From Syntrophomonas sp. UBA5314 (lineage in GTDB: Bacteria > Bacillota > Syntrophomonadia > Syntrophomonadales > Syntrophomonadaceae), in assembly GCA_002410325.1 (NCBI GenBank), contig DHRK01000047.1, positions 20,171 to 84,170 of the forward strand: a stretch of 64,000 nt of DNA. The letters are read 5' to 3'. Position 1 is the stretch's first letter. Every line of letters begins with the position of its first letter. A program made the translations under genes and the position numbers. Of this stretch, positions 42,294-51,321 are shown one piece after another. The notes under the pieces were generated by a model. That model saw nothing but the letters and a program-made list of their open reading frames with translations, was not told the origin of the DNA and did not search any database.

Positions 42294-43226
42294 TCAAGTC
42301 CCTATAACCCTGCGGGCGGCTACTCCTATCCAATCGACGTCAGTGAGCACCTGCTCAATGCGAAATCCGCATTTCTCCAATTGTTTCTGAACCCCGGGCC
42401 AGCGCCCTTCCACAATTCCGGAGCCCAAAAACCATCCCCCCTCCCGGAGGGCTGAGGCAGCCGCCGGAATGAGGTCTACAACAACTTCGGCGGTGATGTT
42501 GGCCAGGATGACGTCTGCGGCAAGGCTGGCCAACTCCTCTCCGATATCGCCGGACTGCACCTCAATAATATGATCAAAACCGTTTAAATGAACGTTCTCA
42601 CGAGCGATCCCGGCTGCCAGATCGTCTATATCCATAGCCAAAACCCGGACCGCCCCGAGGTGGGCGGCGGCAATGGAGAGTATGCCCGACCCGCACCCGG
42701 CGTCAATAACCCGTTCCTGGCCTTTGATATATTGATCGATAAAACGCAGGCAGAACCTGGTTGAAGCATGAATGCCGGTGCCGAAAGCCATGCCGGGATC
42801 GATCTCAATGATCTTCTCGCCCTCGGCGGGCTGGTATTCCTCCCAGGAGGGCTTTATGACCAGCCGTTGGCCTACCTTAAAGGTATGGTAATACTTTTTC
42901 CAGGATTCTTCCCAGTCTTCATCCCGGACCTCGCTGATAAACATGCGGCACTGGACGCCGAAATTTTCCTCAACCCTCTGTAAAGAGGCCTCTAATTCAG
43001 AAATCGCCTCTTTTTCCTGGGGAAAATAGGCTTTAACCACGATAAATTCGTGCTCTAAAAAATCGGGAGATACGATGGTCGGATCCCAGCCGTTTTTATT
43101 TATGTAGGTGCGGGCCGCCTGAGGGTCTTCAATAACCACCCCGCCCGATCCCATGCGATGGAGTATGCCAGCCACGGCTTCCACGCATACTCCTTCCGTC
43201 AATACACTGATTTCTTTCCAATTCAT
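42294..43226 (-). CDS. prmA: Ribosomal protein L11 methyltransferase
   Basis: 310 residues. An N-terminal L11-binding domain, then the SAM-binding DAGCGSGILSIAAAHLGA and the NITAEVVVDL motif. AFGTGIHASTRFCL is the family signature. Directly downstream of dnaJ in the heat-shock cluster. Confidence 0.96.
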   Translation of the reverse strand: MNWKEISVLTEGVCVEAVAGILHRMGSGGVVIEDPQAARTYINKNGWDPTIVSPDFLEHEFIVVKAYFPQEKEAISELEASLQRVEENFGVQCRMFISEVRDEDWEESWKKYYHTFKVGQRLVIKPSWEEYQPAEGEKIIEIDPGMAFGTGIHASTRFCLRFIDQYIKGQERVIDAGCGSGILSIAAAHLGAVRVLAMDIDDLAAGIARENVHLNGFDHIIEVQSGDIGEELASLAADVILANITAEVVVDLIPAAASALREGGWFLGSGIVEGRWPGVQKQLEKCGFRIEQVLTDVDWIGVAARRVIGT

Positions 43227-43271
43227 TAACGTCAGCCTTTCTAGTATAACGTTCCTATATCGTGTATATAA

Positions 43272-44396
43272 CTACCCCATAGCGTCCTTGAATTTGTCAA
43301 ACAATCCCTTGCGGCCGCTTTTGTCCTCCTGGCGAAACTCATTTAAAAGTTCCTTCTGCCGTTTGCTGAGCCGGGTGGGGATCTTTATTTTGACCACAAC
43401 CTTTAAATCACCCTGCCGGTTGCCATGAATATAGGGTACACCCTTTCCCTTTATGGTTATAATATCACCCGGTTGGGTTCCTTCCGGAATGTGCAGGGTG
43501 TGGTGCGCTCCTCCCAGCAGGTCCATTTCAATATCGGCCCCCAGAGCCGCCTGGACAAAATCTATTTCAATATTGCTTATCAAGGTGTAGCCATCCCGCT
43601 TGAATACCGGATGGGGCTTCACCGCCAGGGATATAAAAAGGTCCCCCGGAGGCCCGCCGTAGGAGCCGGCTTCTCCTTCACCCTGAATGCGCAGGTGAGA
43701 GCCGTGGTCCACCCCCGCTGGCACCCGTACTTCAATCTTGCGGGCCTTTTTCACCTTGCCGGTACCCCGGCAGTTGGTGCAGGGTTTCTCCACCACTTTC
43801 CCCTCACCCCGGCAGGTGGCGCAGGTGCGCACCGTTTCAAAACGGCCGAAGGGGGTGCTTTGCACCACCCGGCTCTGGCCGCTGCCGTTGCAGGCGGAGC
43901 AGGTGTTGACTTTTGAGCCGGGCTCCGCCCCGCTGCCCGAGCAGCGTTCACAATTCTCCACCCGGCTGATTTCGATTTCCTTTTCAACCCCAAAAACAGC
44001 ATCCTCAAAGCTTATATCAAGGCGTACCTCCCGGTCCGCCCCCCGCTGGGGCCCGGTGCGGCGCCTGGTACTCCCGCCAAAACCGCCGCCGAAGAACAGA
44101 TCGAATATGTCTCCAAACCCGCCTCCGAAATCGGCGCCGCCAAAACCGCCCGCGCCGCCCCGGGTAGGGTCAAAGGCGTCATGACCGAAGCGGTCGTACA
44201 TCTGCCGCTTCTGGGCGTCGCTCAAAACTTCATAAGCATCCGATACTTCTTTAAACTTATCCGCAGCCTGAGGATCATCACGGTTGACGTCCGGATGCAG
44301 TTTCCTGGCTTTCTGCCGATAGGCTTTCTTGATCTCCTCCGGCGTCGCGTTTTTGGCAACCCCAAGGACCTCATAATAATCCCTTTTTGCGGACAT
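43272..44396 (-). CDS. dnaJ: Chaperone DnaJ
   Basis: 374 residues, type I: J domain with HPD (KLHPDVNRDD, near 35), a Gly/Phe-rich linker (GGAGGFGGADFGGGFGD), four CxxCxGxG zinc repeats (CERCSGSG, CSACNGSG, CATCRGEG, CTNCRGTG) and C-terminal substrate domains. Stimulates DnaK ATPase. Follows dnaK. Confidence 0.98.
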   Translation of the reverse strand: MSAKRDYYEVLGVAKNATPEEIKKAYRQKARKLHPDVNRDDPQAADKFKEVSDAYEVLSDAQKRQMYDRFGHDAFDPTRGGAGGFGGADFGGGFGDIFDLFFGGGFGGSTRRRTGPQRGADREVRLDISFEDAVFGVEKEIEISRVENCERCSGSGAEPGSKVNTCSACNGSGQSRVVQSTPFGRFETVRTCATCRGEGKVVEKPCTNCRGTGKVKKARKIEVRVPAGVDHGSHLRIQGEGEAGSYGGPPGDLFISLAVKPHPVFKRDGYTLISNIEIDFVQAALGADIEMDLLGGAHHTLHIPEGTQPGDIITIKGKGVPYIHGNRQGDLKVVVKIKIPTRLSKRQKELLNEFRQEDKSGRKGLFDKFKDAMG

Positions 44397-44423
44397 AATT
44401 TCCCACCCTTCTGAAAACAGGGC

Positions 44424-44454
44424 AAACCCGCTTCTAATTTGGTCAAGCGGGTTT
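44424..44454 (-). promoter_or_regulatory. Intercistronic hairpin between dnaK and dnaJ
   Basis: AAACCCGCTT (44424-44433) pairs with AAGCGGGTTT (44445-44454), a perfect 10-bp stem with an 11-nt loop. No T-tract follows on the minus strand, so it more likely sets mRNA stability or partial readthrough than full termination. Confidence 0.5.
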
Positions 44455-44539
44455 AGCCCAAGGCCCTGCGTTGTAATTACCTATAATTAACCCTTAAAAT
44501 TATCAATTATCGCCCGGGATCCTGTCAACCACATTTGGC

Positions 44540-46351
44540 TCAATCGGCGACGTTGAAATCAGCGTCAATGGTGTCATCGGGTCCACGGCCGCCCTGCCCC
44601 CCCTGACCTTGCTCCCCCTGGCTGTTTTCATACATTTTGGAGCTCAGAGCGTAAACCGCTTCGGTCAAGGCCTGGGTTTTGTTCTTGATGTCTTCAATAT
44701 CGCTGCCCTTCAGGGCCTCGCTTAAATCATTTTTGGCGTTTTCAATCTTCTGCTTGCTGTCCGCATCGGCCTTGTCGCCAAACTCCCGCAGGGTTTTATC
44801 AGCCTGGTAGATCATGCTGTCGGCGCTGTTCCGGGCCTCGATTTCCTGCAGTTTCTTTTCGTCCTCTTCGGCAAATCGTTCGGAGTCCTCCATCATCTTT
44901 TTGATCTCCGCATCGCTCAAGCCGGAAGAGGAGGTAATGGTTATCTTTTGTTCCTTGTTGGTAGCCATATCCTTGGCGGTCACGTGAACTATGCCGTTTA
45001 CATCGATGTCAAAGGTCACCTCAATCTGGGGGATGCCGCGAGGCGCCGACGGAATCCCGGTCAATTGGAAACGCCCCAGAGTCACGTTGCTCCCGGCCAT
45101 CTTTCTTTCGCCCTGCAGAACATGTATATCAACTGAAGTCTGGTTGTCAGCGGCAGTGGTGAATACCTGGCTCTTGGCCGTAGGTATGGTAGTATTCCGT
45201 TCTATAATGCGGGTAAACACCCCGCCCAGGGTCTCGATCCCGAGAGACAGGGGAGTGACGTCTAAAAGCACCACATCAGTAATATCGCCTGACAATACCG
45301 CGGCCTGAATGGCTGCCCCTACCGCCACCACTTCATCCGGGTTGATGCCCTTGAAGGGGTCTTTGCCGATAAAAGCGCGCACCGCCTCCTGTACAGCGGG
45401 TATCCTGGTTGATCCTCCCACCAGGATCACCTTGTCGATCTGGTTGCCGCTCAGACCCGAGTCCTTTAACGCCTGACGGGTGGGACCCATGGTCTTTTCC
45501 ACCAGGTCAGCCGTCATTTCATTGAATTTAGCCCGGGTCAAGGTTCTCTCCAGGTGCAGCGGTCCCTCCTGGGTGGCCGTAATATAAGGTATGTTTATGT
45601 CCGTGGTTAGGACTCCGGATAGTTCATGCTTGGCCTTTTCCGCGGCTTCTTTCAAGCGGTGCATGGCCATTTTGTCATTCTTCAGGTCGATACCGTTGTC
45701 CTTTTTAAATTCCTGGCTCAGCCAGTCGATGATCCGATCGTCGAAATCGTCTCCCCCCAGACGGTTGTTGCCGCTGGTGGCTTTAACCTCAAAAACACCG
45801 TCGCCGATCTCCAGAATCGACACGTCAAAAGTACCGCCTCCCAGGTCAAATACCAGTATAGTCTGGGTCTCTTCTTTATCCAGTCCATAAGCCAGGGCGG
45901 CCGCGGTAGGTTCATTGATGATTCTCAAGACTTCTAATCCCGCTATTTTACCTGCATCTTTGGTGGCCTGGCGCTGGGCATCGGTAAAATACGCCGGAAC
46001 CGTTACTACCGCCTGGGTTATCTTTTCACCCAGGTAGGCCTCGGCATCGGTCTTCATTTTTTGCAGGATCATGGCTGATATCTCCTGCGGGGTATAATTC
46101 TTGTCATCTATTTTGACTTTATAATCGGTTCCCATCTGTCGTTTTATAGAAACAACCGTCCGATCCGGATTGGTTATCGCCTGGCGCTTGGCGACCCTGC
46201 CCACCAGCCGCTCACCGGTCTTGGAAAAGCCCACTACGGAAGGCGTTATTCTCTCCCCTTCCGCATTGGGAATGACAGTTGCTTCATTTACATCCATAAC
46301 TGCGATAACAGAATTGGTGGTACCCAGATCGATTCCTACCACCTTGGCCAT
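44540..46351 (-). CDS. dnaK: Chaperone DnaK (Hsp70)
   Basis: 603 residues from the ATG at 46351 (MAKVVGIDLGTTNS). Actin-like ATPase motifs GIDLGTTNSVIAV, LVFDLGGGTFDVSIL and ILVGGSTRIPAV; linker DVTPLSLGIETLGG; substrate-binding domain; Gly-rich C-terminal tail ending DADFNVAD. Length is typical of Firmicutes. Between grpE and dnaJ. Confidence 0.99.
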   Translation of the reverse strand: MAKVVGIDLGTTNSVIAVMDVNEATVIPNAEGERITPSVVGFSKTGERLVGRVAKRQAITNPDRTVVSIKRQMGTDYKVKIDDKNYTPQEISAMILQKMKTDAEAYLGEKITQAVVTVPAYFTDAQRQATKDAGKIAGLEVLRIINEPTAAALAYGLDKEETQTILVFDLGGGTFDVSILEIGDGVFEVKATSGNNRLGGDDFDDRIIDWLSQEFKKDNGIDLKNDKMAMHRLKEAAEKAKHELSGVLTTDINIPYITATQEGPLHLERTLTRAKFNEMTADLVEKTMGPTRQALKDSGLSGNQIDKVILVGGSTRIPAVQEAVRAFIGKDPFKGINPDEVVAVGAAIQAAVLSGDITDVVLLDVTPLSLGIETLGGVFTRIIERNTTIPTAKSQVFTTAADNQTSVDIHVLQGERKMAGSNVTLGRFQLTGIPSAPRGIPQIEVTFDIDVNGIVHVTAKDMATNKEQKITITSSSGLSDAEIKKMMEDSERFAEEDEKKLQEIEARNSADSMIYQADKTLREFGDKADADSKQKIENAKNDLSEALKGSDIEDIKNKTQALTEAVYALSSKMYENSQGEQGQGGQGGRGPDDTIDADFNVAD

Positions 46352-46381
46352 ATAGAACACCTCCACTATAAATAAATATAA

Positions 46382-46927
46382 TTAATTACTTACCTTTACC
46401 AGGCTGGGCCGCAAAACCCGGCCATGCAGCGTATAGCCCCGCTGCAGCTCTTCCAGCACCGTATTGCTGGGATGCTCCGGGCTTTCCTCCAGGATCAGCG
46501 GTTCATGAAATTCCGGATCAAAGGGCTTACCGGCCGCTTCAATAGCCTGAACTCCTTCCGTCTTGATTATCTCATGCAGGCTCTTGACTATCATTTCCAC
46601 TCCTTTGTACAGGGAGGCATAGTCCTGGTGCTGGGCTGACATGGTCAGGGCTCTCTCCAGGTCGTCAATTACCGGCAGCAGCTTTTTTATTAAAGGGGTA
46701 GTCGCATACTTAACATATTCTTCTCTTTCCCGGCTGGTGCGCTTGCGCATGTTTTCCATATCAGCCAGGGCTCTCAGGTAATGCTCGTTATACTGGCGCA
46801 CTTCCTCTCTGGCCCGCTCCAGTTCCTGTTTCAAATCCAGCAGATTATCCTGTTCCGGTTCGGTTTCCGGTACTTCTACCTCTTCCAGGCTTTCTGCACC
46901 AGATGCCCAATCTTTCTCCTCGTTCAT
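46382..46927 (-). CDS. grpE: Nucleotide exchange factor GrpE
   Basis: 181 residues from the ATG at 46927. An acidic N-terminus, long helix (DLKQELERAREEVRQYNEHYLRALADMEN) and C-terminal beta domain ending GYTLHGRVLRPSLVKVS. Its ribosome site (AGAGGTGAG) directly follows the stop of the chaperonin remnant, so its translation may be coupled to it. Confidence 0.97.
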   Translation of the reverse strand: MNEEKDWASGAESLEEVEVPETEPEQDNLLDLKQELERAREEVRQYNEHYLRALADMENMRKRTSREREEYVKYATTPLIKKLLPVIDDLERALTMSAQHQDYASLYKGVEMIVKSLHEIIKTEGVQAIEAAGKPFDPEFHEPLILEESPEHPSNTVLEELQRGYTLHGRVLRPSLVKVSN

Positions 46928-46940
46928 TAAGTTCTCACCT

Positions 46941-47114
46941 CTATTCAAGAATATCCTGTCCGGCTCGCTTTAATTCCTCATCCTTCTGCCTGATTACCGT
47001 GTTGATCTTCAATATGGCGGTGGCCACCTGTCCAGCTGTCTGTAGAGCACGCCGCTTGACTGCAGTGGGCTCAAGAATTCTCCGGGAGGCCATGCCTATC
47101 AAATCGCCACTGTG
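46941..47114 (-). pseudogene. C-terminal remnant of an archaeal-type (group III) chaperonin
   Basis: Between hrcA and grpE a 57-codon frame with no internal stop, HSGDLIGMASRRILEP..., begins 2 nt after the hrcA stop. It ends TAG at 46941-46943. It aligns with the C-terminal helix region of thermosome/group III chaperonins, where the pattern is roughly G-E-V-x-D-M-x-x-x-G-V-I-E-P-x-x-V-K, then A-I-x-S-A, then M-I-L-R-I-D-D-V-I. Here the matching residues are ILEPTAVKRRALQTA and AILKINTVI. Bacterial group III chaperonins are known in the dnaK operon of Carboxydothermus and relatives. The catalytic and apical parts are absent. An ATG at 47093 could still give a 50-residue peptide. Confidence 0.8.
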
Positions 47115-47116
47115 GA

Positions 47117-48136
47117 CTAGAAGCGCTTAAGCATCTCTTCCACAATATTGCGCACCGCCTCAATGGCTCCGGCGGCTTTCCAGTACTCCATGCGGATCGG
47201 ACCCATAAGCCCTATTTTGCCCACATCGCCAAAGCTCTTAAAACCGGTGAAAACCAGGCTCATTTCCTGCAGGCTCTCTTCCCGGTTTTCCTTGCCGATT
47301 CTAATATCAATCGCTTCGCTTATGCTGTCCGGCATCAGACCCTTCCACAGGCTATCCTGCTCCATCACCGCCAGAAGCTTCTTGATCCGGTCCAGGTCTT
47401 TAAATTCAGGTTCGTTCAGCATATTAAGAGCCCCGCTGATCACGACTTTTTCCTCGCCGCTCTCCTCCAGCATTTGCTCCAGGGCTTCCAGGGTGCGGTC
47501 GATTACCCGGCGTTTCCTCTTCAAGGTATCGCGCAACTCCTGTAGTTCGCTTTTGCGAATTTCATCCATGCGCCGGTTGCGCATGATCTGGTTAAATATC
47601 CTGGATATGCTGCGCAGGTCCTCTTCTTTGACGGTCTCCGGGATGTCTATTTTACGATGGATAATCGTACCCATATCGCTCACCAGGAAAATGAAAGCCT
47701 TGCCCGGCTCCACGGGCAGGATCTGCAGGTAACGGAATTCACTCAAGTTAAAGGGCGGTATGATAATAAAGGACGGATATTTAGTAATCTGCGACAGAAA
47801 ATGACCGGTCCTTTCTACTACCATGCTCCATTCCTGCATATTTTCCAGGAGCTGGTCGTGCAGGACCTGGGCCTCTTGCTCGGTCAAGCTCTCCTTTTCC
47901 ATCATGCAGTCCACATAATAGCGAAACCCCAGTTCGCTGGGAATTCGGCCGGCGGAAGTGTGAGGCTGCTCTAGATAGCCCATCTCTTCCAGGTCGGCCA
48001 TTTCATTGCGCACTGTAGCTGCGCTGAGCTTCAGGGCGTGTTTCTTTACCACCGCCCGTGACCCTACCGGTTCGGCTGTCTCTACATAGTCTTTTATAAT
48101 CGATTCCAGGATCTGCTTTTTCCTTTCATCCATCAT
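47117..48136 (-). CDS. hrcA: Heat-inducible transcription repressor HrcA
   Basis: 339 residues. N-terminal winged helix (ILESIIKDYVETAEPVGSRAV...SAATVRNEMADLEEMGYL), GAF-like middle, and C-terminal domain. Binds CIRCE and represses the hrcA-grpE-dnaK-dnaJ operon and groESL; GroEL keeps it active. A perfect CIRCE lies upstream. It is the first gene of the heat-shock operon. Confidence 0.98.
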   Translation of the reverse strand: MMDERKKQILESIIKDYVETAEPVGSRAVVKKHALKLSAATVRNEMADLEEMGYLEQPHTSAGRIPSELGFRYYVDCMMEKESLTEQEAQVLHDQLLENMQEWSMVVERTGHFLSQITKYPSFIIIPPFNLSEFRYLQILPVEPGKAFIFLVSDMGTIIHRKIDIPETVKEEDLRSISRIFNQIMRNRRMDEIRKSELQELRDTLKRKRRVIDRTLEALEQMLEESGEEKVVISGALNMLNEPEFKDLDRIKKLLAVMEQDSLWKGLMPDSISEAIDIRIGKENREESLQEMSLVFTGFKSFGDVGKIGLMGPIRMEYWKAAGAIEAVRNIVEEMLKRF

Positions 48137-48154
48137 TGTGAGCCATCACCCTTG

Positions 48155-48181
48155 TTAGCACTCTCTCTTGTTGAGTGCTAA
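48155..48181 (-). promoter_or_regulatory. CIRCE operator
   Basis: TTAGCACTC-N9-GAGTGCTAA (48155-48163 and 48173-48181) matches the CIRCE consensus at all 18 arm positions. Sits in the hrcA leader just after the expected transcription start. Confidence 0.97.
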
Positions 48182-48196
48182 TGCTGATTTACTAAA

Positions 48197-48225
48197 AAAA
48201 TAGCATCAGTAACATGCTTTGTCAA
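48197..48225 (-). promoter_or_regulatory. Heat-shock operon promoter
   Basis: On the minus strand TTGACA (48220-48225), 17 nt, TATTTT (48197-48202). This places initiation near 48190, just upstream of CIRCE, so HrcA would block initiation or early elongation. Confidence 0.8.
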
Positions 48226-48233
48226 GACTGCCC

Positions 48234-49391
48234 TCAGTCAATAAAATGACATAAGACCTGATTGGAGACAAAATATAGTTCCGGATTTAACCTTAGTTTA
48301 CCGCAGCTTTCGATCAGCCATGCACGCTCTACAAACTCATCGATAAGAGGTCCGTACTTATCCCGGGGATGCATGCCGCAGCGGCCGGCTATTTCCTCCA
48401 GAGAAACCCCTCCGGTAAGCCTCAGGCCCATTATCATGGCCTCAGACAGGCGCTCACGCCGGTTCATGACTTCTAAAACCCGGCCGGGAGGCAAAACCCC
48501 GGTCTTTAACACATCCATATAGTCGGCCGGGGGCCAGGGATTGATGGTACGCCGGTCGTTCACGCAGCCCACCGCTCCGCTGCCCAAACCCAGGTAAGGC
48601 CGGCCCCGCCAGTAGGCCAGATTGTGGCGGCATTCCAGACCGGGGCGGCAATAGTTGGACAGTTCATAGTGAATAAAGCCCTGCTCGCTCATAAAGCGGC
48701 CCGTCTCTTGATACATGGCGGCCAGCTGCTCATCGGGAGCCTCACGCCACAGTCCCTGATCTAACTCCCGGCCCAACGGAGTAACCGGGTCCAGCTGCAG
48801 GAGGTAAGCGGAAAGGTGAGCGGGCTGCAAGGCAGCGGCTGCCTCCAGGTTGTACTTCCATCCATCCATAGATTGCCCCGGCAGACCATAAATTAAATCA
48901 AGGTTGAAATTTGACCAACCCAATTGGTGCAAATCCTCAACCGTTTTCAGGGCGTCTTTCACCCGGTGGCGGCGTCCCAGGCATGCCAGATCGGAATCAA
49001 TAAAACTCTGAACCCCCAGGGAGAGGCGGTTCACCCCGGCATCGCGGTAAGCGCTGAGTCTGTCCCGGTTTACCGTGGCCGGGTTGGCCTCCAGGGTCGT
49101 TTCCACGTCTTGGTCCAGGTTGAAATTATCCCTAATAGCTTGCATTACTTTATTTACTTGAGCACCATCAAGCAGGCTGGGGGTCCCTCCCCCCAGATAG
49201 ATGGTATTGACAGTTCGCTCGTTAAAGGCTGGGGCTTTGAGCCTTATTTCGGTCAGGAGAGCCCCGGTGTAATCATTAAGCAGGTTTGAATCAGATAGAG
49301 GCAACGATAAAAAATCACAATAGCGGCATTTTTGCAGGCAGAACGGAATGTGCATATACAGGCTCAAGGCGGGGGGTATATCCCTAGTCAT
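48234..49391 (-). CDS. hemW: Radical SAM heme chaperone HemW-like protein
   Basis: 385 residues. Radical SAM motif CLQKCRYCDF (CxxxCxxCxF; HemW/HemN-like), GGGTPSLL, and a C-terminal HemN domain. Proteins long annotated as oxygen-independent coproporphyrinogen oxidase in this operon position are HemW, which carries heme to targets. Start overlaps the lepA stop. lepA-hemW-hrcA is conserved. Confidence 0.93.
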   Translation of the reverse strand: MTRDIPPALSLYMHIPFCLQKCRYCDFLSLPLSDSNLLNDYTGALLTEIRLKAPAFNERTVNTIYLGGGTPSLLDGAQVNKVMQAIRDNFNLDQDVETTLEANPATVNRDRLSAYRDAGVNRLSLGVQSFIDSDLACLGRRHRVKDALKTVEDLHQLGWSNFNLDLIYGLPGQSMDGWKYNLEAAAALQPAHLSAYLLQLDPVTPLGRELDQGLWREAPDEQLAAMYQETGRFMSEQGFIHYELSNYCRPGLECRHNLAYWRGRPYLGLGSGAVGCVNDRRTINPWPPADYMDVLKTGVLPPGRVLEVMNRRERLSEAMIMGLRLTGGVSLEEIAGRCGMHPRDKYGPLIDEFVERAWLIESCGKLRLNPELYFVSNQVLCHFID

Positions 49392-51183
49392 CCTGAATAC
49401 TCATCACAGTCATAAAGGCGTCTTTGGGCACTTCCACCCGTCCGATCTGTTTCATCCGTTTTTTTCCTTCTTTTTGTTTTTCCAGGAGTTTTTTCTTGCG
49501 GGTTATATCTCCCCCATAGCATTTGGCCAGGACGTCCTTCCGCATGGCTTTGATCGATTCGCGGGCGATAACCCGGTTGCCAATGGCGGCTTGAATAACC
49601 ACTTCATAGAGCTGGCGGGGGATGATCTTGCGCAGTTTGGAGGCTATGCTGCGCGCCCGGTAATAGGCCTTGTCTTCATGGGCGATAAAGCTCAAGGCGT
49701 CGACAACTTCACCGTTCAGCATGATGTCCAGCTTGACCAGGTCTGATGCTTCGAAGTCTCCCAGATCGTAGTCCAGCGAAGCATAGCCCCGGGTACGCGA
49801 TTTCAGGGCGTCAAAAAAGTCGTACAGGATTTCCGCCAGGGGCAGCTTATAAGTCAGCATGACCCGCTGGGGGGTGAGATACTCCATATTCAGAAATGCC
49901 CCGCGCTTTTCCTGACAGAGTTCCATAATGGTCCCCACAAATTCCTGCGGCACCATTATGGAAGCTTTCACAAAGGGTTCCATGACCTTTTCGATACGCT
50001 GAGCGGGCGGCCAATGGGTGGGATTGCGCAAAAGCAGCTCGCTGCCATCGGTGAGGATGATTTTGTAGACGACACTGGGGGCGGTAGCCAGCAGGCTTAA
50101 ATCGTATTCCCGCTCCAGGCGCTCTTTAACTATCTCCAGATGCAAAAGGCCCAGGAACCCGCAGCGAAAGCCAAAACCCAGAGCTTCCGAGCTTTCCGGC
50201 TCATATAAAAGAGAAGCGTCGTTGAGCTTAAGCCGTTCCAGGGCTTCCCGCAGCCGCTCAAAATCATTGTTTTCCAGGGGATATAGCCCGCAGAACACCA
50301 TAGGCTTCACTTCCTGATAGCCAGGCAAGGCCTGCCCGGCCGGACGTTCGGCCAGGGTGATGGTGTCCCCCACTTTGGTGTCGGCCACGTTTTTAATTCC
50401 CGCCGCCAGGTACCCCACCTCTCCAGCCTGCAATACCTGGACCTCTGTCATATTGGGGTTGATTACCCCCAGTTCGGCCACTTCGAATTCGCACCCGCTG
50501 GACATCATACGGATTAGGTCCCCTTTGTGGACCTGCCCCGCTTTAACCCGGAAATAGCAGATGGCTCCCCGGTAGGAGTCGAAGTACGAATCAAAAATCA
50601 AGGCCTGAAAGGGAGCATCCAAGTCGCCCTGCGGAGGGGGTATGTGTTTAACAACCGCTTCCAGTAAATCTATCACCCCGGTTCCGGTCTTGGCCGAGAT
50701 GGATAATATGTCCTCCCGGTCCATTCCTAAAACCGTTTCCATTTCCTCTTTAACCTGTTCCGGTTCGGCGCCCGGCAGGTCAATTTTATTTACCGCGCCC
50801 ACGATCTCCAGGTCCAGATCCATGGCCAGGTAAACATTGGCCAGGGTTTGCGCCTCAATGCCCTGCGAGGCGTCCACCAGCAAAACCGCGCCTTCACAGG
50901 CGGCCAGGCTGCGGGAAACCTCATAGGAAAAATCGACATGCCCGGGCGTATCGATAAGGTTCAAGATATATTCCTGTCCTTCACGGCTCTGATATTTGAG
51001 GCGCACCGGCTGCAGCTTGATAGTGATGCCCTTTTCCCTTTCCAGGTCCATTTTATCTAAAAACTGCTCCCGCATCTCTCTCTGGCTGATGGCGCCGGTG
51101 AATTCCAGCAACCGGTCGGCCAGGGTTGATTTACCGTGGTCTATATGGGCTATAATAGAAAAATTTCTTATCCTATCCTGCAA
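49384..51183 (-). CDS. lepA: Elongation factor 4 (LepA)
   Basis: 599 residues. G1 AHIDHGKSTL, G2 EREKGITIK, G3 DTPGHVDF and G4 NKID, domain II, EF-G-like III and V, and the LepA-specific C-terminus. The start is placed at TTG 51183: GGAGG lies 7 nt upstream and the product then begins close to the conserved IRNFSIIAHIDHGK. A frame start at 51198 would include the ribosome site itself. Confidence 0.97.
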   Translation of the reverse strand: MQDRIRNFSIIAHIDHGKSTLADRLLEFTGAISQREMREQFLDKMDLEREKGITIKLQPVRLKYQSREGQEYILNLIDTPGHVDFSYEVSRSLAACEGAVLLVDASQGIEAQTLANVYLAMDLDLEIVGAVNKIDLPGAEPEQVKEEMETVLGMDREDILSISAKTGTGVIDLLEAVVKHIPPPQGDLDAPFQALIFDSYFDSYRGAICYFRVKAGQVHKGDLIRMMSSGCEFEVAELGVINPNMTEVQVLQAGEVGYLAAGIKNVADTKVGDTITLAERPAGQALPGYQEVKPMVFCGLYPLENNDFERLREALERLKLNDASLLYEPESSEALGFGFRCGFLGLLHLEIVKERLEREYDLSLLATAPSVVYKIILTDGSELLLRNPTHWPPAQRIEKVMEPFVKASIMVPQEFVGTIMELCQEKRGAFLNMEYLTPQRVMLTYKLPLAEILYDFFDALKSRTRGYASLDYDLGDFEASDLVKLDIMLNGEVVDALSFIAHEDKAYYRARSIASKLRKIIPRQLYEVVIQAAIGNRVIARESIKAMRKDVLAKCYGGDITRKKKLLEKQKEGKKRMKQIGRVEVPKDAFMTVMSIQDD

Positions 51184-51230
51184 AGTCGAAACCTCCAAGG
51201 GTCCTTATAAAAGGCGCTTATTGCTTTTCA

Positions 51231-51259
51231 ATTATATCTTATTCAACCCGGGGGTTCAA
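51231..51259 (-). promoter_or_regulatory. Promoter of lepA-hemW
   Basis: On the minus strand TTGAAC (51254-51259), 17 nt, TATAAT (51231-51236), about 45 nt before the lepA start. Confidence 0.7.
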
Positions 51260-51321
51260 TCAGAGAAAGGCAGGGTGGAAAACAGCTGTTTCACGCAGGT
51301 TGCAGGGCGCTACCTGCCTTT

